A program made the translations under genes and the position numbers. This document shows, in pieces, positions 1 to 8,535 of a stretch of DNA of 64,000 nt. Below the pieces are notes generated by a model. That model worked only from the letters and a program-made list of their open reading frames with translations. It was not told where the DNA came from and searched no databases. The first letter of the stretch is position 1. Every line of letters starts with the position of its first letter. The stretch comes from Agromyces hippuratus (lineage in GTDB: Bacteria > Actinomycetota > Actinomycetes > Actinomycetales > Microbacteriaceae): assembly GCF_013410355.1 (NCBI RefSeq), contig NZ_JACCFI010000001.1:1860001-1924000 (forward strand). The letters run 5' to 3'.

Positions 1-825
1 GTAGTAGACGACCGATTGGGTCTTGTCGATGGCGGGGTTCTGGGTGCCCATGAGGGCGTAGAGCAGGTCGAAGACCTGGAAGCCCGCGATGACCGTCATG
101 ACCGAGACGAAGAAGATCGAGGGCGTGAGCAGCGGCACCGTGATCGTCGTGAACTGCTTCCAGCGCGTCGCGCCGTCGAGCGACGCGGCCTCGTAGAGCT
201 CGACGGGGATGCCCTTCATTCCCGCCGACAGGATGATGAGGTTGAAGCCGAGCGAGATCCAGATGCCGACGAGCGCGACGGCGACGAGGGCGACGCCCTC
301 GGTCGAGAGCCAGCTGGGACCGTCGATGCCGATGAGGGAGAGTGCGTAGTTCAGGATGCCGAAGTCGCCGTTGTAGATGATGCGCCACACCATGGAGATG
401 GCGGCGGGCATCGCGACGTAGGGCAGGAAGAAGGCGGTGCGGAACAGGTTCGCGAAGCGCAGGCCCGGGCGGTTCAGGAGGCTCGCGAAGTAGATCGCGA
501 GCGGCACGCCGCAGAGCAGCATCGCCGTGTACCCGAGGGTGTTCAGGATGGCGCGGCCCATCGTGGCATCGCCGGCGAGTTCGATGTAGTTGTCGAGCCC
601 GACCCATTCGGAGTCGCCGAAGGGGCCCCACTCGGTGAAGCTGAACCAGAGGTTGCGAACGATCGGCCACAGGTAGAAGAGGGCGATGCCCGCGAACAAC
701 GGCAGGACGAAGACGAGCGCCCAGCCGAGGTCGCTGCGGCCCCGGCGTCTGCCGCGGCCGGCCGGCGGGGCCGGCGCCGCAGCTGGAGCTGCGACGCCGG
801 CCTCACGGACTGCTGAGGAGGTCAT
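1..825 (-). CDS. Carbohydrate ABC transporter permease, MalF/UgpA type (C-terminus outside window)
   Basis: This is an inner-membrane permease of a binding-protein-dependent sugar importer. The 275 visible codons give a Pro/Ala/Arg-rich cytoplasmic tail (residues 1-32), a first membrane helix at about 33-56 and further hydrophobic helices. The family EAA loop starts at residue 222 (EAASLDGATRWKQF), which docks the ATPase. The ATG overlaps the stop of the upstream binding-protein gene as ATGA, so the two are translationally coupled. The last helix and the stop codon lie outside the window, where a second MalG-type permease would be expected. The sugar cannot be told from the sequence. Confidence 0.93.
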   Translation of the reverse strand, partial: MTSSAVREAGVAAPAAAPAPPAGRGRRRGRSDLGWALVFVLPLFAGIALFYLWPIVRNLWFSFTEWGPFGDSEWVGLDNYIELAGDATMGRAILNTLGYTAMLLCGVPLAIYFASLLNRPGLRFANLFRTAFFLPYVAMPAAISMVWRIIYNGDFGILNYALSLIGIDGPSWLSTEGVALVAVALVGIWISLGFNLIILSAGMKGIPVELYEAASLDGATRWKQFTTITVPLLTPSIFFVSVMTVIAGFQVFDLLYALMGTQNPAIDKTQSVVYY

Positions 826-2087
826 TCGTTCTCTTCGGCCAGTGCTTCGTTCATCTTCTCGGCCAGTTCCTTCGCCACGTCGGCGACGGGGCGCTCGCCC
901 GAGAAGGCGGCGGGGAGCAGTTCGTTCTCGAGCTGGTTCCACGCTGCGGTGTTCTTCGAGACGGGGTACGGGAACGAGGAGTTCTCGGCCTCGTCGAGGA
1001 AGACCTGCAGGTTGTACGGCGCCGACTCGATGAAGGCAGTCTGCGTGCCGGTGTAGGCGGGCAGTGCCGCGCCGGCCTCGGCCTGGATGACCGCGGCGCG
1101 CTCGGAGGCGAGGAACTCCTGGAACGCCAGTGCGGCGGCCTTGTTCTTCGACGACTTCGCGACGACGTTCGCCAGACCGTGGATGACGGTGGCCTCCTGT
1201 TCGTTCTTGGGCAGCGGCGCGACCTCGATGTCGTCGACGATCGCGGACTCGCGGAGCTCCGCGTTCGACCAGGTGCCCGACCAGAACATGGCCGACTTGC
1301 CGTTGACGAACCACACGTTCTGCGGGGTGTCCGACAACTGCTGGAGCGTCGGCGCCGAGCCGTCGGCGATGAGGTCGGCGACGAACTGCAGGCCCTCGAT
1401 CGCCTCGGGGCTGTCGTAGCCCGACGTGGTGCTGTCGGCGGAGATGACCTCGCCGCCGGCCTGGAGGATGGTGTTGTAGTAGACCTCCTGGCCGCCCGAG
1501 AGCCCGTTGACGGTGCCGTAGACGCCATCGGCCTTCAGCGCGTCGGAGATGGCCTTGGCCTTCTCGTGGAACTCGTCCCAGGTCCATCCCTCGGTCGGGT
1601 ACTCGACGCCTGCCTGGTCGAAGAGGGCCTTGTTGTAGAAGACCGCGACGGTGTCGTAGTCCTTCGGCACGCCGTACTGGGTGCCGTCGAACGAGTAGAG
1701 GTCGTTCAGCGCCTGCGGGTAGTTCGCGGGGTCGACCGCGTCGGTCACCGGCTCGAGCTTGTCGTTCGAGGCGTAGAGCTGGAAGTTCGGGCCGTTCATC
1801 CAGAAGACGTCGGGCAGGGTGTCCGACGAGGCCTGCGTCTGGAGCTTGCCGAAGAACTCCGAATACGGCGTGACGTCCTTCTTCACCGTGATGTTCGGGT
1901 ACTCCTCGTTGAACTCCGCGATGATCGTGTCGATCGCCGCTTCCTGGGTGGCATCCCAGAACGCGTAGTTGATCTCGGCGGTCATGTCCTTGTCGGCGGT
2001 CGACGTCGACCCGCCGTCGTTGGACGAGCATGCGGTGAGTAGAAGTGCCGTGGCGGCGACTCCGGCCAGTAGCGCTGTGCGGCGCAT
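822..2087 (-). CDS. Sugar ABC transporter substrate-binding lipoprotein
   Basis: Extracellular solute-binding protein of family 1 (maltose/multiple-sugar type), 421 residues. The N-terminus is a lipoprotein signal (MRRTALLAG..., lipobox LTAC) with Cys20 as the lipidated residue, followed by a Ser/Thr/Asp linker. The start at 2087 is preferred over longer in-frame starts because GGAGGAG lies just upstream and the signal peptide then begins the protein. It would capture sugar outside the cell and deliver it to the permease with which it overlaps (ATGA). It sits downstream of a sugar-type oxidoreductase and a ROK regulator, which suggests one catabolic operon. Confidence 0.93.
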   Translation of the reverse strand: MRRTALLAGVAATALLLTACSSNDGGSTSTADKDMTAEINYAFWDATQEAAIDTIIAEFNEEYPNITVKKDVTPYSEFFGKLQTQASSDTLPDVFWMNGPNFQLYASNDKLEPVTDAVDPANYPQALNDLYSFDGTQYGVPKDYDTVAVFYNKALFDQAGVEYPTEGWTWDEFHEKAKAISDALKADGVYGTVNGLSGGQEVYYNTILQAGGEVISADSTTSGYDSPEAIEGLQFVADLIADGSAPTLQQLSDTPQNVWFVNGKSAMFWSGTWSNAELRESAIVDDIEVAPLPKNEQEATVIHGLANVVAKSSKNKAAALAFQEFLASERAAVIQAEAGAALPAYTGTQTAFIESAPYNLQVFLDEAENSSFPYPVSKNTAAWNQLENELLPAAFSGERPVADVAKELAEKMNEALAEENE

Positions 2088-2151
2088 GGGTGTTCTCCTC
2101 CGGTTAGAGTGGGCGGGATCGCCCGATGTGCAGGTGATTGCGGGTGACGAG

Positions 2152-3381
2152 TCACCCACCGGTCGGTGCGGTGTGCGCCGCGCCGACCGGGTCCCCGGCC
2201 CCCTCGAAGTAGCCGACGGCGCCCGAGGGCAGCGCGGGCACATCACGGGGTTCCGACGAGTTTCGAAGCGAGTCCGTCGCCGCGGCCGCCGTCGCGACCG
2301 CGTGACGCGCGGCGATGGGCGAGGTCTCGGTGGGGATGCCCTCGCGCACGAAGCGGAGGAACTCGGTGACCGTGCGGAGGTCGGCATCGCCGTGTCCGCC
2401 CTCGTCGCCGACGATGGGGTGCTCCAGGTCGCCCTCCGGTCGGTAGACGCGGCGCTCGTTCCAGACCCGCACGACGCCGCCGTCGGTGTCGCCGAAGTTC
2501 TCGAGGCGGCCCTTCGTGCCGATGACGGTGTAGTTGCGCCAGTAGTCGGGCGTGTAGTGGCACTGCTCGTACGAGGCGTAGACCCCGTTGTCGAGGTGCA
2601 TGAGCACCATCGACAGGTCTTCGACGTCGATCACCGGGTTGAGCTCTCGCTGCTCGAGCGGCGGCCAGTTGTCGAGGCTGAACCACTCGGGCATCGTGCG
2701 GTCGGAGTTGTCGCGCCGATCGGCGATGCCTCCGTAGAGGGTGTCCCCGCCCATGCCGACCACTCGGGTCGTGTAGCCGCCCGCGAGCCAGTGGATGACG
2801 TCGATGTCGTGCGCGCCCTTCTGCAGCAGCAGGCCGTTCGACCTCGCCCGCTCGGCATGCCAGTCCTTGAAGTAGTAGTCGCCGCCGTTGCCGACGAAGT
2901 GGCGGCACCAGACGGCCTTGACCTCGCCGATCTCGCCGCGCGCGATGGCGTCGCGCATCGTGCGGATGACCGCCATGTGACGCATGTTGTGGCCCACGTA
3001 GAGCTTCGCGCCGGCGCCGATCGCGGCCTCGAGCACGGCATCGGCGTCTTCGGTGGTGGTGGCGAGCGGCTTCTCGACGTACACCGCGATACCCGCGCTG
3101 AGCAGGTCGATGGCGACCTCGGCGTGCGTGTCATCGGGCGTGAGCACGAATGCCCCGTCGATGGCGAGCCCGGACGCGAGCAGCTCGGCGGTGCTCGCGA
3201 AGGCGTCGGCGGTCGCCGACAGCGCTTCCCGGCCGCGAGCGATCGCCGCCGCGTCGGGGTCGACCAGCGCGACGATCTCGCCGAGGCCGGAGGCCGGGGC
3301 GTGCTGCGCGAGGTTCGACCTCGCGCCGCATCCGATCACGGCAAGTCGGAGCGGATGCCCCGGCCCGTCGGTGTTCACCAT
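2152..3381 (-). CDS. Gfo/Idh/MocA family NAD(P)-dependent oxidoreductase
   Basis: A 409-residue sugar or inositol-type dehydrogenase. It has an N-terminal Rossmann fold with dinucleotide loop AVIGCGARS (about residues 14-22) and the family EKP motif at 103-105, followed by the GFO/IDH/MocA C-terminal domain. The ATG at 3381 has AAAGGA upstream and overlaps the end of the ROK gene by 7 nt, so translation is probably coupled. The neighbouring transporter suggests oxidation or epimerisation of the imported sugar. The substrate is not identifiable. Confidence 0.9.
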   Translation of the reverse strand: MVNTDGPGHPLRLAVIGCGARSNLAQHAPASGLGEIVALVDPDAAAIARGREALSATADAFASTAELLASGLAIDGAFVLTPDDTHAEVAIDLLSAGIAVYVEKPLATTTEDADAVLEAAIGAGAKLYVGHNMRHMAVIRTMRDAIARGEIGEVKAVWCRHFVGNGGDYYFKDWHAERARSNGLLLQKGAHDIDVIHWLAGGYTTRVVGMGGDTLYGGIADRRDNSDRTMPEWFSLDNWPPLEQRELNPVIDVEDLSMVLMHLDNGVYASYEQCHYTPDYWRNYTVIGTKGRLENFGDTDGGVVRVWNERRVYRPEGDLEHPIVGDEGGHGDADLRTVTEFLRFVREGIPTETSPIAARHAVATAAAATDSLRNSSEPRDVPALPSGAVGYFEGAGDPVGAAHTAPTGG

Positions 3382-4568
3382 TCGAAGTCCTTTCCATTGG
3401 AGTCGAGCGCATCGCCGCCGTCGGGCCGACGCAGCGCCGGCATGGGCACCTCGTGGACTCCGTAGACGAGCTCCGAGCTGAGGTCGAACGCCCGCGAGAG
3501 GGCGCCGAAGGCGATCGAGTCGATGCCGAGTCGCGATGCCACGATCGTCGGTGCGAACGGCAACGAGACGAGCCCGGCGACCGCCGCGTCGAGCGGCTTC
3601 ACGAGCCGGTCGCCGGCGCGCGACATCGGGCCGCCGATGACCACGAGGTCTGGGTCGATCGTCTGGGCGAGCACGACCACCGTGTCGGCGATGCCCGCGA
3701 TGAACGCGTCGACCTCCGCCACGGCCTCGGCATCGCCCGCATCGGCCAGTTCGAAGACCCCGCGTGCGGTCGACGCGGTGCGCCAGAGCAGGTGTCCGCG
3801 CTCGTCGAGGGGAACCCGGAGACTCGCATCGCCGAGTTCGCCCGCGGCGTTGTGGCTGCCGCGGCGCAGCCGGCCGTCGAGCACGAGTCCCGCGGAGATC
3901 TGGCTGCCGATGAGCAGGAAGATCATGTCGTCGGCGAGCCGAGCCGAGCCGAGCCGCTGCTCGGCGAGCGCGGCGAGGTTCACGTCGTTGTCGAGCGTGA
4001 CCGGGCAGCCGAGGAGGGCGGCGAGCTTGCCGCCGACGTCGACGCCCTCCCAGTCGGCGAAGCCGTGGGAGATCCAGATGCGACCGTCGGCGCGTACGAG
4101 GCCGGTGACGCCGATGTGGGCGAAGATGAGCCGGTGGGCGGGGGCGTCGGCGAGGCGGAGCGCCTCGGCGACGAGCAGGCGCACGGCCTCGATGCGTGCA
4201 CTGCCGTCTCGCGGCACGGGTCCCTGGTGCTCGATGCGAGCGGCCACGGTGCCCGAGAGGTCGGCGAGGATGACCCGCATACCGGCGATGCCGACATCGA
4301 CGCCCGCGACGTAGCCGGCACCGCCGACGAAGCGGGAGACCCGGGCCGGACGGCCGGCGCCGCGGTGCCCGTTCGTCTCGTCGGTCGCGACGAGGCCCCG
4401 CGCCGCGAGATCGGCGAGCGCCGCTTCGACCGTGGGCCGGGAGAGGCCGGTGGCGCGTGCGAGCTCGGAGACCGCGGCAGGGCCGTGGTCGCGCAGCTGA
4501 AGGGCGCAGCGCGCCGTGTTCGCACGGCGCAGTGCGCCGACGCGGTGCTCGTGCGTGCCGGGCTCCAT
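3375..4568 (-). CDS. ROK family transcriptional regulator
   Basis: A 397-residue regulator with an N-terminal winged helix (about residues 10-75, LSRPTVEAALADLAARG) and a ROK sugar-kinase-like domain (AGVDVGIAGMRVILADLSG, TLDNDVNLAALAEQ). The start at 4568 has AAGGAG about 7 nt upstream. The Cys-rich zinc motif usual in ROK proteins (CxCGxxGCxE) is absent. The equivalent stretch after NAAGELGDASLRV has no Cys, so sensing may differ from the standard type. It is first in the sugar operon and lies next to a 25-bp palindrome at 4616-4640, which suggests autoregulated control. Confidence 0.88.
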   Translation of the reverse strand: MEPGTHEHRVGALRRANTARCALQLRDHGPAAVSELARATGLSRPTVEAALADLAARGLVATDETNGHRGAGRPARVSRFVGGAGYVAGVDVGIAGMRVILADLSGTVAARIEHQGPVPRDGSARIEAVRLLVAEALRLADAPAHRLIFAHIGVTGLVRADGRIWISHGFADWEGVDVGGKLAALLGCPVTLDNDVNLAALAEQRLGSARLADDMIFLLIGSQISAGLVLDGRLRRGSHNAAGELGDASLRVPLDERGHLLWRTASTARGVFELADAGDAEAVAEVDAFIAGIADTVVVLAQTIDPDLVVIGGPMSRAGDRLVKPLDAAVAGLVSLPFAPTIVASRLGIDSIAFGALSRAFDLSSELVYGVHEVPMPALRRPDGGDALDSNGKDFEW

Positions 4569-4615
4569 CGCTGCTCCTTCGGGTTCGCCGACGGGGCATG
4601 CCTCGGCGCATCTTC

Positions 4616-4640
4616 TATTTCGCAAGCGGCTTGCGTAATA
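4616..4640. promoter_or_regulatory. Operator-like palindrome upstream of the ROK regulator
   Basis: Two 12-nt arms, TATTTCGCAAGC and GCTTGCGTAATA, flank a single G, with one mismatched pair. The site lies 48-72 nt before the ROK start and is AT-richer than its surroundings. Its size and position fit the binding site of the adjacent ROK regulator. Binding is inferred. Confidence 0.65.
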
Positions 4641-4795
4641 GCTTGGGGTCGAGTGAACCACAGTGGTCGGATGTCTGTCAATCGCTTTTGCCAGAGCAGT
4701 CGCGGGTCACCCCGAGGAGTCACCGAAAAAACGCAAGGCGGTTTCAGATATACGCGCATCACGCACTGTCGTGCGGCGCATGACACGATGCAGTC

Positions 4796-5548
4796 ATGGC
4801 GCGGCACATCGAGTTCGAGGCGGATGTCTTCTCGAAGCACGGGTTGACCCTGCTCGTCGACGGCACCGCGCAGTCGCACGTCGACCCGCTCGACCCGACC
4901 CACCTGTTCTTCGAGTACACGCGTCGCATCGGCCACGTCATCGACGCGTCGGGCACGACCGATGCGCCCCCGCGGGTGCTGCACCTCGGCGGCGGCGCGC
5001 TCACGCTCGCCCGCTACGTCGCTGCGACCCGCCCCGGGGCCTCGCAACTCGTGGTCGAGCTCGACCGCGAACTACTCGACGCCGTGCTCGAGCGACTCCC
5101 GCTGCCGGAGGGCGCGCACGTCGACCCCGTCGTCGGCGACGCGGCATCCGTCATCGTGACCCTCGACGGCGGGTTCGACCTCGTCATCGTCGACCTCTAC
5201 GCGAACCTGCAGGCGCCGGCGTTCGTGGCGACGGTCGAGTTCATGGGCGGATGCCTCCGGCTCCTGTCACCCGGCGGGGTGCTCGCCGTCAACGTGGCCG
5301 ATGCCGCGGGGCTCGGCCGGCTCCGCGACCAGGCTCGCGCGATCGCACGGGCCGCCCCCGCGGCAGCGCTCCTCGTCGCGGGCGATCCGACCGTGCTGTC
5401 GGGCGCCGAGGAGGGCAACGCCGTGCTCGTCGCCGCGCCCGACGGGCTGCCGCACGGCCTCCGCGAACGGCTGCTCGCCCATGGCCCGCATCCGGCCGAG
5501 GTGCTCGACGGCGACCGGCTCGACTTCGTGCTCTGGGGCGCCTGCTGA
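4796..5548 (+). CDS. Spermidine synthase-like methyltransferase-fold protein (first of a tandem pair)
   Basis: A 250-residue protein of the polyamine aminopropyltransferase-like family. The nucleotide-binding loop is seen in LHLGGGALTLARYVAATRPG (about residues 62-81), followed by VVELDRELL and the acidic VGDAASVI and DLVIVDLYA motifs of the Rossmann core. Actinobacterial members of this soluble group have no proven aminopropyltransferase activity, so the substrate is unknown. The next gene is a paralogue with nearly the same motif, pointing to a tandem duplication. It is transcribed away from the ROK operon. Confidence 0.75.
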   Translation: MARHIEFEADVFSKHGLTLLVDGTAQSHVDPLDPTHLFFEYTRRIGHVIDASGTTDAPPRVLHLGGGALTLARYVAATRPGASQLVVELDRELLDAVLERLPLPEGAHVDPVVGDAASVIVTLDGGFDLVIVDLYANLQAPAFVATVEFMGGCLRLLSPGGVLAVNVADAAGLGRLRDQARAIARAAPAAALLVAGDPTVLSGAEEGNAVLVAAPDGLPHGLRERLLAHGPHPAEVLDGDRLDFVLWGAC

Positions 5549-5595
5549 TCCGGGTCGCCCGCCCCGGCGAGCGCAGCGCGAGCGAGCCCGCGCGG

Positions 5596-5601
5596 TAGCG
5601 T
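5596..5601 (+). promoter_or_regulatory. -10 box (TAGCGT) for a leaderless start at 5609
   Basis: TAGCGT matches the actinobacterial TAnnnT -10 pattern and lies 7 nt before GTG 5609. This argues for that start over the in-frame GTG at 5600, which lies within the box. Confidence 0.5.
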
Positions 5602-5608
5602 GGCATCC

Positions 5609-6463
5609 GTGTCAGAGCTCGAACGCCGTCTCGCCGTCAGCGGCCACCTCGCCCGGCTCGAGGAGTCGCGCCAGTCCCCGGGCTCGTGGACCCTCTACGT
5701 CGACGGCACCCCGCAGTCGCACGTCGAACTCGACCGCCCCGACTGGCTCGGCTTCGAGTACGTGCGACGCATCGGGCACGCGGTCGACCTCGTGCGGCCC
5801 GAGGGGCAGCCGATCACGGCGGTGCACCTCGGCGGCGGGGCGCTCACGCTCCCCCGCTACGTGGCGGCGACCCGGCCGGGCTCCCGGCAGCAGGTGGTCG
5901 AGCTCGAGTCCGACCTCGTCGAGTTCGTGCGCGAGCACCTGCCGCTGCCCCGCGGCGCGCAGGTGCGGGTGCGCCATGGCGACGCCCGCGAGGTGCTCGC
6001 GAAGCTGCCGGCGGGCCTCGACGGCGCCGTCGACATCGCGATCGTCGACATCTTCGCTGGCGCACGCACTCCCGCGCATGTGACGAGCGCCGAGTTCTAC
6101 GGCCTCGTCTCGCCGCGGCTCGCTCCCGGCGGCATCGTTGCGGTCAACGTCGCCGACGGCGCCGGTCTCGCGTTCGCCCGGTCGCAGGCAGCGACCCTCG
6201 CCCACGTCTTCGAGCACCTCGCGATCGCCGCCGACACCTCGATGCTGAAGGGCCGCCGCTTCGGCAACGTCGTGATGTACGCCTCGCACGACGAGCTGCC
6301 CTTCGCGGGCCTGCCCCGCCGCCTCGCGAGCGACCCGTCGCCGGCGAAGCTCGTCGACGGTGAAGAGCTCCGCCGGTTCATCGCCGGCGCCCCCGTCGTG
6401 ACCGATGCCACGGCGGTGCCGTCGCCCCCGCCCGCGCGCTCGGTGTTCCTCTCGAAGCCCTGA
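5609..6463 (+). CDS. Spermidine synthase-like methyltransferase-fold protein (second of a tandem pair)
   Basis: A 284-residue paralogue of the preceding gene. It shares the opening TLYVDGTPQSHVELD, the loop VHLGGGALTLPRYVAATRPG and the VAIVDIFAG-type acidic strand. It has a longer C-terminal tail rich in Pro and Ser. The GTG at 5609 is chosen because TAGCGT lies 7 nt upstream, suggesting a leaderless mRNA with its own promoter. Its function is as uncertain as that of the first copy. Conservation of both nucleotide loops suggests both are active rather than one being decayed. Confidence 0.75.
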   Translation: MSELERRLAVSGHLARLEESRQSPGSWTLYVDGTPQSHVELDRPDWLGFEYVRRIGHAVDLVRPEGQPITAVHLGGGALTLPRYVAATRPGSRQQVVELESDLVEFVREHLPLPRGAQVRVRHGDAREVLAKLPAGLDGAVDIAIVDIFAGARTPAHVTSAEFYGLVSPRLAPGGIVAVNVADGAGLAFARSQAATLAHVFEHLAIAADTSMLKGRRFGNVVMYASHDELPFAGLPRRLASDPSPAKLVDGEELRRFIAGAPVVTDATAVPSPPPARSVFLSKP

Positions 6464-6481
6464 TGCGCGCGCATCCGCAGC

Positions 6482-7534
6482 TCAGTCGCGGAAGGTGGCC
6501 GCGTCGATGACGAAGCGGTACCGCACGTCGGAGGCGAGCACGCGCTCGTAGGCGGTGTTGATCTCCGATGCCGGGATCACCTCGATCTCGGCGCGGATAC
6601 CGTGCTCCGCGCAGAAGTCGAGCATCTCCTGCGTTTCGCGGATGCCGCCGATGTTGGAGCCGGCCAGGGTCTTGTTGCCGCCGATGAGCGACATCACGCC
6701 GACCTCGAGCGGCTCGCCGGGCGCGCCGACGCACACCATCGCCGCGCCGGCGTCGAGGAGCGACAGGTACGCGTCGAGGTCGATCACGGCGCTGACCGTG
6801 TTGAGGATGACATCGAACGAGCCGCGGAGCTCGGTGAACGTCGCCGGGTCGGAGGTCGCGCGGTAGTGGTCGGCGCCGAGGCGCAGCCCGTCGTCCTGCT
6901 TGCTCAGCGTCTGGGACAGCACCGTCACCTCGGCACCGAGTGCGTGCGCGAACTGCACGCCCATGTGCCCGAGGCCGCCGAGCCCGACGACCGCGACGCG
7001 CGTGCCGGGGCCGACCTTCCAGCGCCGCAGCGGTGAGTAGGTGGTGATGCCGGCGCACAGCAGCGGTGCGGCGACATCGAGGGCGAGGGCCTCGGGAATG
7101 CGCACCACGAACGACTCGGTCACGACGACCTGCTCGGAGTAACCGCCCTGGGTGACGGTGCCGTCGCGGTCGGCACTGCCGTAGGTGAAGACCGGACCGT
7201 CCACGCAGAACTGCTCGTCGCCGCGGAGGCAGTTGCGGCACTGCCCGCACGAGTTCACCATGCAGCCGACGCCGACCCGGTCGCCGACGGCGTGCCGCGT
7301 CACCGCGTCGCCGATCTCGGCGACGATGCCGGCGATCTCGTGGCCGGGGGCGAGCGGGTAGTGCTGCGACCCCCAGTCGCCGCGCACCGTGTGGATGTCC
7401 GAGTGGCAGATGCCGGCGTACGCGATGTCGATGCGCACATCGTTCGGCCCGAGCGCGCGGCGCTCGATGCGGGTGCGCTCGAGCGGAGCGGCCTCGCTCG
7501 GCGCGGCGTAGGCGTATGCGGTGACGACGGTCAT
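6482..7534 (-). CDS. Zinc-dependent NAD(P)-dependent alcohol dehydrogenase (YahK/cinnamyl-alcohol type)
   Basis: A 350-residue medium-chain dehydrogenase. Catalytic zinc ligands are visible as C43 (AGICHSD) and H65/E66 (PGHEIAG). Structural zinc cysteines C96, C99, C102 and C110 lie in CMVNSCGQCRNCLRGDEQFC. The coenzyme loop is VVGLGGLGHMG. The family reduces aldehydes to alcohols with NADPH. GAGGAG precedes the start. It is convergent with the spermidine-synthase-like pair and downstream of, but not overlapping, the pxp operon. Confidence 0.92.
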   Translation of the reverse strand: MTVVTAYAYAAPSEAAPLERTRIERRALGPNDVRIDIAYAGICHSDIHTVRGDWGSQHYPLAPGHEIAGIVAEIGDAVTRHAVGDRVGVGCMVNSCGQCRNCLRGDEQFCVDGPVFTYGSADRDGTVTQGGYSEQVVVTESFVVRIPEALALDVAAPLLCAGITTYSPLRRWKVGPGTRVAVVGLGGLGHMGVQFAHALGAEVTVLSQTLSKQDDGLRLGADHYRATSDPATFTELRGSFDVILNTVSAVIDLDAYLSLLDAGAAMVCVGAPGEPLEVGVMSLIGGNKTLAGSNIGGIRETQEMLDFCAEHGIRAEIEVIPASEINTAYERVLASDVRYRFVIDAATFRD

Positions 7535-7602
7535 CTCGATCTCCTCGATGCTGGGTCGCGCGGGCGCGCCTGCTCGACGCTACACGCGCCCGCCGACGAG
7601 GG

Positions 7603-8463
7603 TCACCCGTGCCGGAACCGCACCTCCTGGCCGGGGCGGAGCTGGGCGACGGCGTCGAGCGAGGCCGGCGCGACGATCGCGATGACGGGATAGCCGCCGG
7701 TGACCGGGCGGTCGGCGAGCAGGATCGTCGGCCTGCCGTCGCCCGCGACCTGGATCGAGCCCGGCACGGTGGCCTCGCTCGCGAGCTCACCGGTCGCCTG
7801 CCGTTCGAGCCCCGGGCCGACGAGCCGGGCGCCGACCCGGTCGGCCTGCTCCGAGAGACGCCAGCCGGTGTCGAAGAGCGCGGCGCGCGCGGCATCCGTG
7901 AACCAGTCGGCCCTCGGCCCGGGCAGCAGCGCGAGGGTCGCCGCACCCGCCGTCGGCGGGAAGGCGGCCTCGCGATCGAGCAGGGGCACGGATGCCGCGG
8001 GCGCCGCGCCGATCTCGAGCACGCGCCCCGCGGCCACGGGTGCCGGGCCGATCGCCGACAGCGTGTCGCGCGAGCGGGAGCCGAGCGCCGCCGGCTCGTC
8101 GACGCCGCCGCGCACCGCGAGCAGGTACCGCGCACCGCGTTCGGCCGGGCCGATCTCGAGCACCGCCCCCGCGACCGCGCGACCGGCGGTGTACGGTGCG
8201 AGCGGCCGGCCCGCGAGGGTCACGCGGCCCCAGGCACCCGTGACGGCGACCCAGGTCTCGTCGTCGAATCGGGCACGGAACCCGCCCATCAGGATCTCGA
8301 GCCCCGCGGCGCCGTCGGGGTTGCCGACGAGCCGGTTCGCGAGGGCGAGGGCCGCCCGATCGAGCGCGCCCGACCTCGCGACCCCGAGGTGCGCGAGCCC
8401 AGGCCTGCCCAGGTCCTCGACGAGCGCGAGCGCACCCGGCGCCTCGACGGTGAACCGGGTCAT
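7603..8463 (-). CDS. pxpC: 5-oxoprolinase subunit PxpC (biotin-dependent carboxyltransferase-like)
   Basis: A 286-residue subunit of the PxpABC ATP-dependent 5-oxoprolinase, which opens pyroglutamate to glutamate. The N-terminus MTRFTVEAPGALALVEDLGR and the following PG-L-H-G segment are typical of the AHS2 (allophanate-hydrolase subunit 2) family. The start ATG at 8463 overlaps, as ATGA, the stop of a 21-codon duplicate of its own 5' end. That duplicate in turn overlaps the pxpB stop, so pxpC is reached from pxpB through a mini-ORF. Confidence 0.9.
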   Translation of the reverse strand: MTRFTVEAPGALALVEDLGRPGLAHLGVARSGALDRAALALANRLVGNPDGAAGLEILMGGFRARFDDETWVAVTGAWGRVTLAGRPLAPYTAGRAVAGAVLEIGPAERGARYLLAVRGGVDEPAALGSRSRDTLSAIGPAPVAAGRVLEIGAAPAASVPLLDREAAFPPTAGAATLALLPGPRADWFTDAARAALFDTGWRLSEQADRVGARLVGPGLERQATGELASEATVPGSIQVAGDGRPTILLADRPVTGGYPVIAIVAPASLDAVAQLRPGQEVRFRHG

Positions 8464-8535
8464 GGCCGACCGGAGTCTTCCACGAATGCGAGCGCACCCG
8501 GCGCCTCGACGGTGAACCGGGTCATGGCCGACCGG
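8413..8535 (-). repeat. Imperfect 62-bp tandem duplication of the pxpB/pxpC junction
   Basis: The segments 8413-8473 and 8475-8535 align with a 62-nt offset and four mismatches (8416/8478, 8419/8481, 8424/8486, 8425/8487). The unit contains the end of pxpB, the shared ATGA and the first 17 codons of pxpC. Read as codons, three of the four differences fall at third positions and are silent. The fourth changes Leu to Phe. Confidence 0.95.
8460..8525 (-). CDS. 21-residue mini-ORF duplicating the PxpC N-terminus
   Basis: The duplicated junction opens a frame coding MTRFTVEAPGALAFVEDS-GRP and then stop. Its ATG (8525) overlaps the pxpB stop as ATGA, and its TGA (8462-8460) overlaps the real pxpC ATG the same way. 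It is the PxpC N-terminus joined to the last codons of PxpB. It probably has no catalytic role but may pass ribosomes from pxpB to pxpC. Translation is inferred from the two overlaps. Confidence 0.6.
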   Translation of the reverse strand: MTRFTVEAPGALAFVEDSGRP

